From: Nematostella vectensis
Taxonomy: Eukaryota > Cnidaria > Anthozoa > Actiniaria > Edwardsiidae
Length of the DNA stretch: 64,000 nt
Assembly: GCF_932526225.1 (NCBI RefSeq)
Contig: NC_064041.1
Span: 6,841,042 to 6,905,041 of the forward strand
Direction of reading: 5' to 3'
In this document: positions 36,701-48,784 of the stretch, piece after piece
Position numbering within the stretch: the stretch's first letter is position 1
How the letters are laid out: each line of letters starts with the position of its first letter
The notes under the pieces: model-generated
Databases searched by the model: none
What the model saw: only the letters and a program-made list of their open reading frames with translations
What the model was told of the DNA's origin: nothing
Program-made: the position numbers and the translations under genes

Positions 36701-39700
36701 CACCCAGGAAGTTGTTGTGACCTTGTATTTAGAATCAGGTAAAGTGGTAGTCAACCATGCTTAAGGAGCGGCACTGGGGCAGATCAAGAACTTCTCAAGG
36801 GGGCGGCACAACCCTAAATGTGAGAAGGTTGCCAAAACTTGAACAAATTTTATTCATGATATTGTCTGGAACAATTGAGGAACAGGCAATAGGATAGTCC
36901 TAGACTTGAAACTTGCTGTTAGTATTTATACATGTAAATTTCAATTGGAATCTTTATTTGTGTGTGACCTGTACTATAATTAGAAGTTGACAGCCGATAG
37001 AAGCACAAGACAGAAATAGGCTAAAATCAAAACAGCAGACATAATCCACTTCATCTGGAAAAACTAGTTTGAACATAAAAAAAAATGTTTAACTGAAACT
37101 TGGTGTTATACAAACAAACCAAGTTGCTAGAATGCACTGGTCACTAAGCATAAAGCGCAATGGATTGAATGTGATAAATGAAGTTTGTGGCAATTTAAAT
37201 CTTATGTGGTTGCTCCTCGAAGGTGGTAGGGTAGATTGGGATCGTTTTCAAAGTAAGAAACGTGTAAATTGGTCTAGCGTAAATAGTTCACTATATGCAC
37301 ACAAATAACAATTCTTATTGAAATTGAAAGAAAATGTTTAAAGACCGATACTATCCTTAAGCTTGTGATTGGATCCATCAGAGCATGTTAGAAAACAAGG
37401 TGAAACGTTTTCTTGGGGTGGTGCGAAATCCGAAAAAGTGGACCTAATTTTTCCGGGGGGGGGGGGGGGGGAGTTTTCTGATATAAAACTGAACACCCCC
37501 GAAAAAAAAGGATTTTTTATGCCTTTGCAGTATAGCCACGGGATGTTTATTTCACTGGTCACTAAGCATAAAGCGCAATGGATTGAATGTGAATAATGAA
37601 GTTTGTGGCAATTTAAATCTTTTGTGGTTGCTCCTCGAAGGTGGTAGGGTAGCCTTTGTAGTATAGCCACGGGATGTTTATTTTCGCATTTGGCTTCATT
37701 CCAGACCAATGTAGCTTATGCTTTATAGTTTTGTCTATAAATAGCACATCTATTGAGAACCGAAAGTGGACGTTTGCGTTTGCACCTCCTGCACCCCCCT
37801 GAAACGGGCCTGCAATGCAATGGGTAAATTTGTCATAGTATTGGTCTAGTACAGAAAGGGAAGGGGAGTACCAATGTATCAAACTGGAGGAAAATCTATG
37901 GATTTAAGCTCAGCTCCCATACATGACGACCATCAAGACCCACCTCCGCTGCATCTATTCCATTTTCATTCATATTCATCAAGAGCTATGTATAAACAAA
38001 CATGTGTCAAACTTAGTGACTGTCTCATTTTGCTTCTTCCTAGATGTAAATACCCGCTGTAAAGAGTTTGAAGCAGGGACTGCACTCCACATAGCAGCCA
38101 CCAACCTTTGCTTTGAAGCTGCCCGATGCCTGGTATACGTATTTCCCTTCTCTTCCTATTAATGTTCTAGTCCAATAGGCCGTTTAATATGGAATTCTAG
38201 CCATAGCTAAAAAAATTTCCAACCTCATATAGCGAAACCACATTGCTATCATAATAAAAGATCGCCTCGATGTCGATATAATAGATTTTGACTCTGTGTC
38301 TTTCTCTGTGTGTAACGAGAATAACCATATATTCCTATGTTCTTGTTATGGTACATTAAAATGGCTCCTTTCCCGTCCAGTCCATCCTAACATACCCCCA
38401 CCCACGTTGGTCTACAAGCTTTACTTTCACTCTAATATCAAACTACACAAATATCTGTTTACAATGCAGTGGTCTTCCATATAAGATATCCCCTTTAAAA
38501 TGATCTGTCTTTATTCAAAAAGCTATATTATCAGAAAACGTATAGCAGCTCATCTTTGTTTGTACTGTAACTTGGTACATACAGTACCCTGGTGTGAACT
38601 GTAATATTGTGCAAATGTAGTTTGTGAAGGGTAAGTCTCTACACACTACGCTTGGTGTGACCTTGGTATTACTTACGTATGAATGAACTTTCGTTGTCAT
38701 AGTTACAGCACGGTGCAGACGCGTACTTGCGTGACAAGCTGAATCGAACACCGCGGGAGTGTGTCCCGGATGGTAAGATGCGCAACTGACTTCTTTTTGC
38801 TGGCGGTGTTGAATTATGGGAGCGTTAAACAGCCCCATAATGCGATGCATTATGGTCCTGACCGAAAACGATAAATTTCAAACTAGCTTCAATGAAAATA
38901 CCTAGTCATTTTTCAGTAGGATCAGTTTTATTTATCGAAAACTTTACATTTATCAGTTTACAATACAAATGGCCACATCCTGGTAGACCTTAGTTTCATA
39001 CGCAGTTGGTCCGAACTCTGTCACGCTATTTGCTTGAGCCCAAGCGCATAGCGTTTGACTACCGAGAAATTTGCTGGGTTCACGTCGTGGCTTTGTGGGG
39101 AACGGTTAAGATTTCAGCCGTAAGGCCTCTCAGTTCTCAAATAAATCCCTTTTTTGCTTCACGGTCGTCTTTGCAACTCATGTTCTGACCCCCCTTTCAA
39201 TGTTTTTTCTTCTTTTAAAGTCAGCGCATATGATCCGGAATCCGAGCCTGCGATCGTTGCTGAAAAGATGACGCGGTTGCTATCAGAAGCGGAGCCACTG
39301 GAGGCACCCAAACCCGAGACGGAGGTTAGTTTAGATAACATGTTCCGAGAAATATATAGCCTACGTTGCAAGTGTTTCCATGAGCTAGAACGTCTTAGCT
39401 CTTCGCTTGGCCAAACCTTTCGCTGTTGTTTGGATCCCAGGTGGCGCAGTAGGCAGAGAGTCGCTCTGTACCACCTTTGCCTCTCACCACTATCGCGTTT
39501 GCTCTGACGTTTTACCGGGTTCTCCACCTTTTCTCTCTCCACAAAACCAACAATTTCGATCTTAGCTGTGATTCGTGGTCAGACGTGAGTTGTATGGCGG
39601 CTGCCTGAGGCGCCTTCCTATGCCTTCAACTTCGATAACGTCTGGATCTGCGCTCTCTCAATTCAGCACCCAGCTATAACGACAGTGACCTCCAATTTAT

Positions 39701-42700
39701 TTATTTGTTTATTTATTTATTCTAAGAAATGTACAAAGACGTTTGGCAGATTCTTTTTTACTTAAAGTATACACAGCTTCGTGTACAGATTACTAGCACT
39801 TTTTGTAACGAATAAAGTGAAAACTTGCGCTCATTCATCCGTGTCCTAATTCGATTTTTGATCTAATTCCTTTTTTTAGAATCAGGATGCGAATGAACTG
39901 ACAATCGGCGAGCGAGTGTATATTGGCGGCACCAAGGTAACATGACTATCATTCGTTGAAGCTTTTTCTTGTTTTGCCTTTTTTGAGTCTTTCTCTCTTT
40001 CTGACCTTATAGAATGTACTGTACATTGCAATAGCAAATTAAATTCAACTAAATCGCTATGAAATCCAATACAATGAAAAGCTTTGTTCTGTTTCTAGAG
40101 CATAAAATAATACAAGCCATGGATAATTACATTTCCCGATATAATCAGAACCAAGTTAGAACGATGGTCTTTGATTTTTGTTTTTGTAGAGTGGTGTACT
40201 GCGATTTTGCGGCAGGACAGAGTTTGCCTCAGGGGAGTGGGTTGGGGTCGAGTTAGACCAACCAGTCGGCAAAAATGACGGATCAGTGGATGGCGTTCAG
40301 TACTTCCAGTGCGAGCCAAATCATGGTAAAAAGAGCACTGAATAAATTGTCTGATCACAAGGCTTGTATCTTTATACACAATTTAGATTAGCTTTGGTTA
40401 AAAGTTAGGTTCGCTGTAAATGTCTTGCACCGATATAATAAGAACAGCTCCTATCTTTCTAAATGCTGTGTCCTTATATTAATTGCGTTGATGCATATGG
40501 TTGATAAGTAATCATCCATGCAAGAAGACGCCCAGGTCCCATTGATCCGTGGCATCCCCATCTAGGATCTTCTTCGTACAGAAGATACATTAGAACATGT
40601 AGAATACAGTAACTAGTATATCGTATTTGTGATTTTCCGTACTGAACTAATCAGAAGAAGCAGGAACATTTTTTTGTCTTCTAATTTTAACAAGATTTCT
40701 AAAATAATATTATGGTCTTTCTAGGATTATGGTCGCTCGCTAGTTGTCGCTTGATCGTTGGACCAGCTATATACTTTGTGATGATTGGCGAGACTAGACC
40801 TATTGTTCTCGTCAACGATTATGTGTTATTAGGGAATTATTGCAGACAATGTTTTGTATCCAATAATATCAAAGCTTTTTCTTTAAATCTGACAACAAAA
40901 ACGACTTATCAGGACGGAGCGAAACCTAACTCATATTCTAAACTCTTTGGAACAGTCATGTTCTTTAGTTTTATATTGTTTAATTCGTTTGAATTTCTCT
41001 TATAATTCTTTCTTGTTTTTTGTCAATTTAGGCATCTTTGCGCCTGCTTCAAAAGTCACCAGGAACGGAACAACGCAGCACATCTCTCGCCTCAAGCCCC
41101 GCGCGTCAAGAAGACCCCCAGGAGAGTCAACACTTGTGACTTCTCAGCCCAATTCTAGACCCAGTTCTAGACCAAGCTCACGGCCAAACTCGCGTTCCCC
41201 TTCTCCTACACCATCTCCTCGGCTTGATGACTCGGAAATAGCACGTGACTTCCAGGTATGTAGAGCATTACGTCCTTTACTTGCGTCAATCTACACGAGG
41301 TTATACTTTGCGTTTGCATACAGCACGACCAGTTAAGTCATGAATTGCGGAAATAGTTTGGAATATCTGTTTCGACCAGACATGTTTTCTAAATTTTTAT
41401 GTGTTTGTTTTAATGTCTACGGTTTTACTGATTGCACTGTAAGGAGTTGTCTTTTTCTTAACGCTGTGCTCAAATGATATATCGTTTTTGTGTTAGATTG
41501 GCGAACACGTCCTCGTGGCCGGACAGAAGCCTGGAATTGTCCAATTTATCGGACAGACCCAGTTCGCTTCCGGGTAAGTAAAGCAGGGAAGAAATTAAAG
41601 TTTTGAGAGGCGTGACTTGGAATCGGAAGATGGAAAAACATTCTTTTTTCTATTGCACGTATTCTTACCGAGAAATAATGCCCCATGTGAGAGGGGCAGG
41701 GCAAAGCACTCATTTTCCGCTATTGCGGGATGGACTGGAAAATACGTAATATCGGATGTCCTTAGAGAAAACCAATCACGTTGCCGTTTCAAGGCTCCCG
41801 CGCAATACTGAATGACTGAAATAATCCATTTCCATCGGCTAATTCAAGCCATTGAAACTGAGAAACTTTCAAACAAATATCATTAATAAAGTATCAGACT
41901 TCAATCGTGGATTGTCATTTTGAAATTTTCTTGCAAATCAATCGCTGTATTTTCAATTGTAAACAATAACACAAATATGCTCTATGTTAATATTTAGTGA
42001 GAACTATAATGAAATTCCCCTTGCGCCTACCTTTAAACGAGGCCTGAGTTTGAGCTGGGTTTTTAGGGGATGAGTACTGACATTATGTATCCCTTCAGGT
42101 GGTGGCTCGGGATAGAGTTGTCTAATCCTGTCGGCAAGAATGATGGTTCTGTGGGTGGGGTGCGTTACTTCACGTGTAAACCCCGCTTTGGGGTCTTTGC
42201 TCCTGTCGCCAAGGTTACCAAGTAAGTCAATAAGATGGTAGGAGTGCGTTAATTCACGTGTAAACACTTAGCGTCATTGCTTCTGTCGAAATGGTTACCA
42301 AATGTATTTTTTCCACAGGAATCCCGATCCGCCAAAATTCGAGGAAACCTTCGTAGTACCCACTGCGCCTGCGCCGAAGATTCATCACGGCTCCCATAGT
42401 TCGTTGCACGAGACGACCAGCTCACATGGCTCCCTCAGTGACCTATCGCGTATGGACTCGAACCCTGACCTCAGACACTCGTCCAACCGATCCACCAACT
42501 CTTCGAACCCAGACCTCTCTCAGCGCCGTGGTAGCGCAGACAGGTATAAAAAGGGAGCCCACATAAAGAAATTATTATAGTTACATCTTATTAATTCGAT
42601 TTACCTATTTTTTGTTCACTGAGTTTATACCGCAAGCTGAGCTCTATCATTTTTGCTTATTTATTTAGGCAGTGTCCATTTTTCATCATAGATATTATAA

Positions 42701-44124
42701 CATCTTTACCATTGTCAGCATCATTACAATCATCACTACCATCGAAGTCATCACCATCACAGGCCCGAAGTCAGGGGGGGTTCTGGGGGTTCGGAAGAAC
42801 CACCCCACACGACTTGAAGGTCCGCCCTGATGAAAGAAAATTGAGTACCACTGCGAGCTAGGACGAGCTACCTAAAAGAAAATGGTCCGCTAAATGAGTA
42901 AACGAATCCCCCCCACTCGTTCAAAATATTGGCAACGGGCCTGCATCATATGATCACTGTATCATCATATGTTTGCCATGTCGATGTTCCGTTATATGAT
43001 CCATATGTTTGTTTTTTTAGTAGGTCAGGTTCCAAACCACAAAAGAAGGCCCCAAATGCGGAGTTCAGACTAAGCGAGGTAAAAACAGATCCAGGGTCGT
43101 GATGGGGTCTTGAGTCCCAAAATGATTTTAGTTGATCTAATAAACGCCCTGCTTAATGACTTGCTTAATGTCAAGAAACGCTTGCTACGCAGGCTTTAAT
43201 CTAACGTGATCCTGACTGAGACTAGAACCCCACTGCACTTGGGTTTGTTATATTTTCATAGTTTGTAAAGAACGCCCCTCTCTAATAAACGCCTCCTATC
43301 TATTGAACATCCCCCTCGGACCATTGAAATTTAATAAACTCCCCGGGCGTTTATTGGATCATTTACGGTAAAGTATCGGCCAAATGGCCATTATAGTCTA
43401 TGATAGTTAATGATATCCCCCTCCAGGGCATGAGCATTCTCGTAAATAGCGAGTTGGGCGTAGTACGGTACATCGGAGAGACGGATTTTGCCGAAGGAAT
43501 CTGGCTTGGAGTTGAGATGCGAAAACCAGGTCAGTAAAACATAAGACCACTGGCGTATAAGAACTTATAATGTAGCCCACATATTGTTTTTTTAGAATTT
43601 CCCGGTAACACTTTAGCCTCCATTATATCAGAGTTTAACCCCCCCCCCCCCCCCCCCTCTCCGCCCTTCCAATCATTGTAAGTCTCTAAGTCCAAGTCTT
43701 AGGTAGAATCGAAAGGGCGACACAACAAAGACCTAGACCCGAACACACTCAAGCTCCCAAATCAACATAGCGAATTATATATGCGTTTTTTTATTATTAA
43801 AAGAAGTAATAGTTTTTTTTTTCTTCAACAGTCGGAAAAAATGATGGCTCTGTGAATGGAAAGCGATATTTCACTGTGTGAGTAGATTGCATAAGTTCTT
43901 AATAAGGCTTTGCGCATTGTGATGTGGCTAGAAAAACATCTTCTGACAGCATAATTCTTGTATAACCTTTGGGAATTATGAGCGAGTCTGCTACCATGTA
44001 TTTTTTAAACGTTTTATTTATTTATTTTTTCAGCAAACCGAATTATGGCCTAATGGTGCGCCCGGGGAGAGCCTCGTGCAGAGGAATCAACTGCGCTAAG
44101 CTTGTGGAGGAAGTGACGTCATAG
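33722..44124 (+). CDS. CLIP4: CLIP4 orthologue: ankyrin repeats and three CAP-Gly domains
   Basis: Twenty exons in agreeing phase encode 639 residues: 33722-33733, 34284-34379, 34729-34793, 35258-35345, 35866-35950, 36233-36288, 36563-36677, 38044-38132, 38703-38772, 39221-39324, 39880-39936, 40190-40325, 41032-41255, 41497-41573, 42099-42221, 42319-42543, 43021-43078, 43427-43529, 43832-43877 and 44034-44124. The N-terminal part ([18 protein letters not shown], then [20 protein letters not shown]) aligns residue for residue with vertebrate CLIP4. Ankyrin repeats cover about 88-225. The CAP-Gly domains, near 266-324, 400-466 and 560-630, each contain GKNDGSV, the loop that binds EEY/F tails of tubulin and EB proteins. 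A Ser/Arg/Pro linker (about 335-395) and a Ser-rich stretch (about 480-540) separate them. The start MPRK is a 4-codon first exon joined in phase 0. The 35345 donor (GTTATA) is weak. CLIP3 is the alternative name, but CLIP4 fits the three CAP-Gly layout better. Confidence 0.93.
36488..36530 (+). pseudogene. Decayed partial duplicate of a CLIP4 ankyrin exon start
   Basis: The sequence ccaggatgctgatgtgttgc just upstream copies the acceptor and first codons of the real exon at 36563 (atagggtgctgatgtgtctc). About 40 bases align with roughly 70-75 percent identity. The duplicate retains an AG but no full exon. Confidence 0.6.
37137..37815. mobile_element. Rearranged copy of the CAGGCCCGT element in a CLIP4 intron
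   Basis: The part 37405-37475 (gcgaaatccgaaaaagtgga and a poly(G) tract) and the part 37675-37815 (ending acgggcctg) match the element at 4330-4624. A 98-base block at 37137-37235 (ggtcactaagcataaagcgc...) is repeated directly at 37556-37653, indicating internal duplication. A second cctttg-agtatagccacggg copy supports a dimeric structure. Confidence 0.65.
42235..42305 (+). pseudogene. Tandem duplicate of the end of CLIP4 CAP-Gly 2 exon, with stop
   Basis: About 70 bases directly after the exon repeat its last 75 bases: ggagtgcgttaattcacgtgtaaacac mirrors ggggtgcgttacttcacgtgtaaaccc in the exon, through to ggttaccaa at the donor. TAC has become TAA (Tyr to stop) and indels are present. It lies wholly in the following intron and cannot encode a second domain. 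Confidence 0.75.
42760..42943. mobile_element. hAT-like MITE in CLIP4 intron
   Basis: The ends caggcccgaag and aacgggcctg are short inverted repeats, related to the other CAGGCCCG termini in the window. The sequence catca flanks both sides, but the left flank is itself a catcac repeat, so this is weak support for a target duplication. Confidence 0.5.
43125..43372. mobile_element. Element with TTACCGTAAATGATC-AATAAACGCC end
   Basis: The left side gatctaataaacgccctgc and the right side gggcgtttattggatcatttacggtaa are inverted relatives. The same terminus (attaccgtaaatgatctaatgaacgcc) occurs at 47101-47165. It lies in the CLIP4 intron before the 43427 exon. Confidence 0.5.
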
Positions 44125-44800
44125 AGATCAACTGCGCTAAGCTTGTGGAGGATGTGACGTCATAGAGATCAACTGGACTTAGCCTCTACAGGATGTGACG
44201 TCATAGCGATCAACTGCGCTAAGCTTGTGGAGGATGTGACGTCATAGAGAACAACTGGACTTAGCCTCCACAGGATGTGCCGTCATAGCAATCAACTGCG
44301 CTAATCTTGTAGAGGACGTCATAGATTGAACAATGCGCTATGCTTATAGAGGATGTGACATCATTGTATGAACAATGCGCTGAGCTTGTAGAGGATGTGA
44401 CGTCATAGATTGATCAATTAGTCCAAGTTCATGGAGTATGTGACGTCACAGACATCAACTGCGCTAATCTTGTGGAGGACGTGACGTCACAGACATCAAC
44501 TGCGCTAATCTTGTGGAGGACGTGACGTCACAGACATCAACTCCACTAAGCTTGCAGAGGATGTGACGTGAAAAGATTGATCAATAAGGCCAAGTTCGTG
44601 GATGCTGTGACATCATATAGATCAAACGGCGCTACGCATGAGAAGATGTGACGTCACAGACATCAACTGCGCTAACCTTGTGGAGGATGTGACGTCACAG
44701 AGGGATCATTTACAACCAAGCTAGTGAGCTCGTGATATTTGTATAAGTTGCGCTGAACTTGTAGAGGATATAGCGTCTTAGAGAAGTCATCTGCGCTGAG
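44086..44800. repeat. 41-bp minisatellite derived from the last CLIP4 codons
   Basis: The first unit is coding: atcaactgcgctaagcttgt and the following bases encode [12 protein letters not shown] and the TAG stop of CLIP4. The same 41-base unit then repeats about 15 times downstream, each with the gtgacgtcatag end or a variant. Units become more divergent to the right. The array is therefore a tandem expansion of the terminal exon into the 3' UTR, and it carries about ten intact TGACGTCA palindromes. Confidence 0.9.
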
Positions 44801-44862
44801 CTTGTTCAAAGGGAAGATGCATGTGAAAGGATGAAACGTCATAGAGTGTTACCCTGCATAAG

Positions 44863-45003
44863 ATACAATACACCAAAAACTGGAGTTCGACTCTGCCAAA
44901 TTTTCGTCTTTAATAAGACTTGTTCAAGGCAGTCTGCCCTGAAGAAGTCTTATTAAAGACGAAAATTTGTCAGAGTCGAACTCCAGTTTTTGGTGTATTG
45001 TAT
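44863..45003. mobile_element. Near-perfect 140-bp hairpin downstream of CLIP4
   Basis: Two arms of about 60 bases (left beginning atacaatacaccaaaaactg, right its complement) flank a loop of about 20 bases. Only a few mismatches are visible. It may be a young MITE; if transcribed in the CLIP4 3' region it would form a long stem. Confidence 0.85.
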
Positions 45004-46469
45004 TCATTGTTCTGGTACGGGATCACGACAGTTTGGGCTTTTTGTTTCTACTTGCATAAGATAAATATACATACGCACATAGGAAGGGAAGAAACAATTT
45101 AACATTAAGCCCCCCATAGTTTTATATTGGTTACATATTTTATGAATGATTGTTTTTTCCATATTTATATGAATTATATATATATTATATTACGCAATAT
45201 GCCTAATACAATAAACATGTTATACGTCGTTCATTTGACCTTGTGTGTTTTATAAGCCTCAGGTACGGCCTGTAAATGCCCTGAATTCACGGGGGTGGAT
45301 TTTAAGTAAGATGATGGAGTTTGTAAGGCAATAACTATTACAAAACCGTGAAGTTCTCCCTAAATTCGCTTCGCGCCGCTTTAGTCGCAAAATGTAATAA
45401 AAGTCACAAGTGAAATAAATTTGGTCACAAATGAAAAATGAAAGTCACACAAAATAATGTTTCGCTTGTGCTCTGTGAGCGAAAGTAAACGAAATATTTT
45501 ATATTTCTGCGAAAACTAATGCGAAGAAGGTAATGATCGGAATAAGTGTCTTAGTCGTGACGTTCCCGTGTTTATTTCAATAAGGTCCTTGCCAAGTCGT
45601 GGAAAAGGGGTCGAATTTGGCAACCAGCCCCCACAAATGCACTTGCTTTGGATTGCTTCGGTCAAATCAACAACTAAAGATTAAAGGTGATTTATATCAA
45701 TCAGCAAATGGCAATTACTAAGCCCCATAGTTACCTCCCCAGCAAATGGCAAGTACTAAACCCCATAGTTACCTCCCCACCAATCAGTAAATGGATTACT
45801 AAGCCCCATAGGTACCTCCCCACCAGTCAGCAAATGGATTACTAAACCCCATAGTAACCTCCCCACCAATCAGCAAAATACCGGCTTTAGAAAGCAAATC
45901 GATCTCTGATTTTGTCCTGTGTATTATAAACGGGTACACACTGTATTCTTCAGTGCCTACCTACGGTGATATTCGAACAAAAGCAATATGAAGTCAGATA
46001 TCTAATGGTCAGTCGCTACAGGTATTTCAAAGAACGTTGAACCATAGAGCTGTACACTCAAAGAGCGTTGCCAATGTAGGGGAAGTCCGAGTTAAAAAAT
46101 AACGTGCAACCAAGAATATGTGCGCCCCCCTCAAATACCATCTTTTCACTTAACCTTTTCATCATTCGAGACTTTTAACTATTTAAAAACAATTCCCCCT
46201 CCTATATCATAGTTCCATGTTGTGTAAGTTTGGAGTACAGTATAGCAGGGCCCCGAATGGTCTTTGGCGAACACTCTTTTATGCGAGACACGCAACCTTC
46301 TTTATATCAAGGTATAAAGCAACAATCTGTAAAAATTAAATAAAAAAAGCTGGCATGTGTAAATAGATTAAATAGGTTAAATTAAAGAAAGGCGGGAAAT
46401 TATCTTTTTTTCTCTAGTTAAAATGCTCATACGTACGGTGGCCCATAAGTGCAATCCGAGTCCAAATAC
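45004..46469. repeat. Spacer with 43-bp minisatellite (array A, 45698-45876)
   Basis: The unit aatcagcaaatggattacta followed by aaccccatagttacctccccacc is present about four times. The same unit forms a 16-copy array at 58002-58703 inside FPGS. The remainder of the stretch is AT-rich with no supported gene. Confidence 0.85.
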
Positions 46470-46474
46470 AAACT

Positions 46475-46817
46475 CCGAATTCCAAAGCCTCACTTCCAAT
46501 TCCAAAAGCTCACTTCTAATTCCAAAAGCTCACTCTCAATTCCAAAACCTCACTCTCAATTCCAAAAGCTCACTCTCAATTCCAAAACCTCACTCTCAAT
46601 TCCAAAAGCTCACTCTCAATTCCAAAAGCTCACTCTCAATTCCAAAACGTCACTCTAAATTCCAAAACCTCACTCTCAATTCCAAAACATCACTCTAAAT
46701 TCCAAAACCTCACTCTGAATTCCAAAACCTCACTCTCAATTCCAAAACCTCACTTCCAATTCCAAAACGTCACTCTAAATTCCAAAGCCTCACTCTTAAT
46801 TCCAAAACCTAACTCCA
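46475..46817. repeat. 20-bp minisatellite
   Basis: About seventeen copies of a 20-base unit (aattccaaaacctcactctc and variants with aagct or acgt). The 20-bp period permits open frames such as LTLNSKSSLSIPK, which are not credible as a gene on their own. The array ends about 50 bases before the zinc-ribbon ORF. Confidence 0.9.
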
Positions 46818-46866
46818 AGAGTGAGATATCTAGAGACTGGGTCGGGCTCTTGGATTCCAATGCAGC

Positions 46867-46971
46867 ATGTCTTCACGTTTCATGATGTTTTGCTCGAATT
46901 GCGGTCATCCATGCGATGGTGGAGCACGTTTTGCTCACACTATGGACACGAAAACACCAACAGGTATTACA
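46867..46971 (+). pseudogene. Broken zinc-ribbon ORF
   Basis: ATG at 46867 gives MSSRFMMFCSNCGHPCDGGARF, whose CSNCG--C--GARF layout is the first half of a zinc-ribbon. The second cysteine pair should follow at once, but the frame continues AHTMD. One base over, the text resumes CSHYGHENTN, with Tyr in place of a final Cys. A lost T in the run at 46929-46932 plus a Cys to Tyr change would explain this. A GT follows at 46972, so an exon-intron structure may once have existed. It could also be a sequencing error at a T run. Confidence 0.45.
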
Positions 46972-47264
46972 GTTTTATTAATTGCTACTTTATTACAATT
47001 ATTGCATTTTTTTTTTTTTTGCTTGTTTATTGCCTGCCCGGTTTCCTGGTGCAGGATATAGCGCTATCCTAGAAATTCATATGATAGGGATACAGTATAC
47101 ATTACCGTAAATGATCTAATGAACGCCCCCTCTCTAATGAACGCCTCCTATCTAACGAACGCCCCTCTCCCCCCCCCCCCCCCCCCCCCCTCAGGTTACA
47201 AGTTAAACTCAGGTAACAAACACCCCTAGTTTAAGCAATGCTTAAACTAAAAAAAGGAGGGACA

Positions 47265-48650
47265 ATTATTATTATTTTTTTTAAGTTAAATTGCTCATAC
47301 GCTTTTTAAAAAAGAAACGAAAAAAATAAACTACTACTATTATTAAAATATGAGCGCTGCAGTTTGTTTCCCTATTGATAAGCGCCCTATTAATTCCCGA
47401 CAGGTATCCAATCAGTTTTATACTTTCATGGTCTCTGTGTCTTTAAAACATTTCTGCTGGGAGACCAGAAAAAAAAAAACTATACATTTTTAATGTTCGC
47501 CTCCCATTTACCCATCCCTCTTTTTAAGCACTATCTCGCTTTTTTCTTGGAAATGTGTACGTATTACAGCACATGTAGAAACCTTATGGATTTAAACGGA
47601 GTTGTCGTGAATTGTACAACCAATAGCACAACATTGCTTAAAGGTTTTTCTCTTGATTCCTTTGTTGAAAAGGAAGACACGCCTCCTTAGCCCCGTTCAT
47701 ATCGGCAACAACCGTACAACCATAAAACAAAATAAAAAAGTCAGATAGATTATTAAAAACATGTTCCCGTCTTTTCTCCGACGCCTAAAGAGTTACATCG
47801 AGGGTGAGAAGTTGGGGGAGTGTGTACCAGGCCCCACGGACCCTGTGTGCCACAGCAAGATTTACAAAGAGAGCACGGCGCACACAAGGATCCGCGAAGT
47901 AGCGCATCAATGCGAATTTACAGAGGAGAACGAGGCGATTCGAGATCACTTAATCAAGACTATGAGAAGCGCTCAACTACTACTCAAGACTATAAGAAAG
48001 AACTTAATTCTGGCACAAATACTAGTTATGATAAAAACTAATGGAAGGCAGAAGTGACCATTGAGTGTACTTGATAATACTCCCTCGCTACGCCAATGAG
48101 AGGGAAAAACGTTATGCTAAATGTAAACACTTCACGGGTGCCGACTAAATCAAGTCATACGGCCATAGTCTGTAAAAATTAAATCTAAAAAGCTCTTAAG
48201 CATTGCTTCGATAAAAGAAAGGGAGAATAGATATTACTTTTCTTTTTTTTAAGTTAAAATGCTCATACGTGTTTTTAACAAAGAAACAAAAGAAATGAGC
48301 GCTGCTGTTGTTTTCACTATTGATGAGGACCCATTTAATCTCAACAGGTATCCAATCATTTTTTCTCTCATGGTCTCTGCGTTTAAAAATTTTTTGCTTT
48401 GAAAAAAAAAAAAACCTCAATTGTTTGGTGTTCTATTTTTTTTTTTTTTTGCTAATCTTTTTATGTTCGTCCCACATTTACCTATCCCTCGTTTTACAAT
48501 AGCACTATCTCGCTTTTTATTTGAAATGTTTACGTAATAGATGACATGTAGAAACCTCATGGGTCTAAACGGAGTTTAGATCCATAAGGATATATGCTTA
48601 AAGGTTTTTCTCTTGATTCCTTTGTTGAAAATGAAAGACATCACGCTTCT
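47265..48650. repeat. Direct duplication of a ~430-bp block (47265-47695 and 48225-48650)
   Basis: The two blocks share, in order, ttaagttaaa-tgctcatacg, atgagcgctgc, aacaggtatccaatca, catggtctctg, ttacc-atccctc, agcactatctcgctttt and gtagaaacct-atgg. A third start of the block (gttaaaatgctcatacg) is at 46418. The 47761-48057 ORF lies between the two copies. Confidence 0.75.
47761..48057 (+). CDS. Gag-like ORF fragment
   Basis: A 98-codon frame starting MFPSFLRRLKSYIEGEKLGE. Its centre, REVAHQCEFTEENEAIRDHL, follows the C-x-F then IRD-L--T/G pattern found in gag proteins of retroelements from cnidarians, where the segment forms part of the capsid-like helical domain. The C-terminal part (KTIRKNLILAQILVM) loses the usual pattern. 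No protease, reverse transcriptase or LTR was found next to it. It may be an isolated relic or a domesticated fragment. Confidence 0.4.
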   Translation: MFPSFLRRLKSYIEGEKLGECVPGPTDPVCHSKIYKESTAHTRIREVAHQCEFTEENEAIRDHLIKTMRSAQLLLKTIRKNLILAQILVMIKTNGRQK

Positions 48651-48784
48651 CAAGTCCCGTTTACATTCATCAACCCTACAATAATAGCGTAAAAAAGAGC
48701 TTTCTATGGTCTTTTTCATCATTATTGTTATAAAATAAAGGTACGTGTATCCAGCTTTATTTTTTGCCACCAAACATTGTGACC

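Noticed and set aside
46423..46698. NSKSSLSIPK repeat ORF
   Set aside because: Translation of the 20-bp minisatellite; no unique sequence or splice support.
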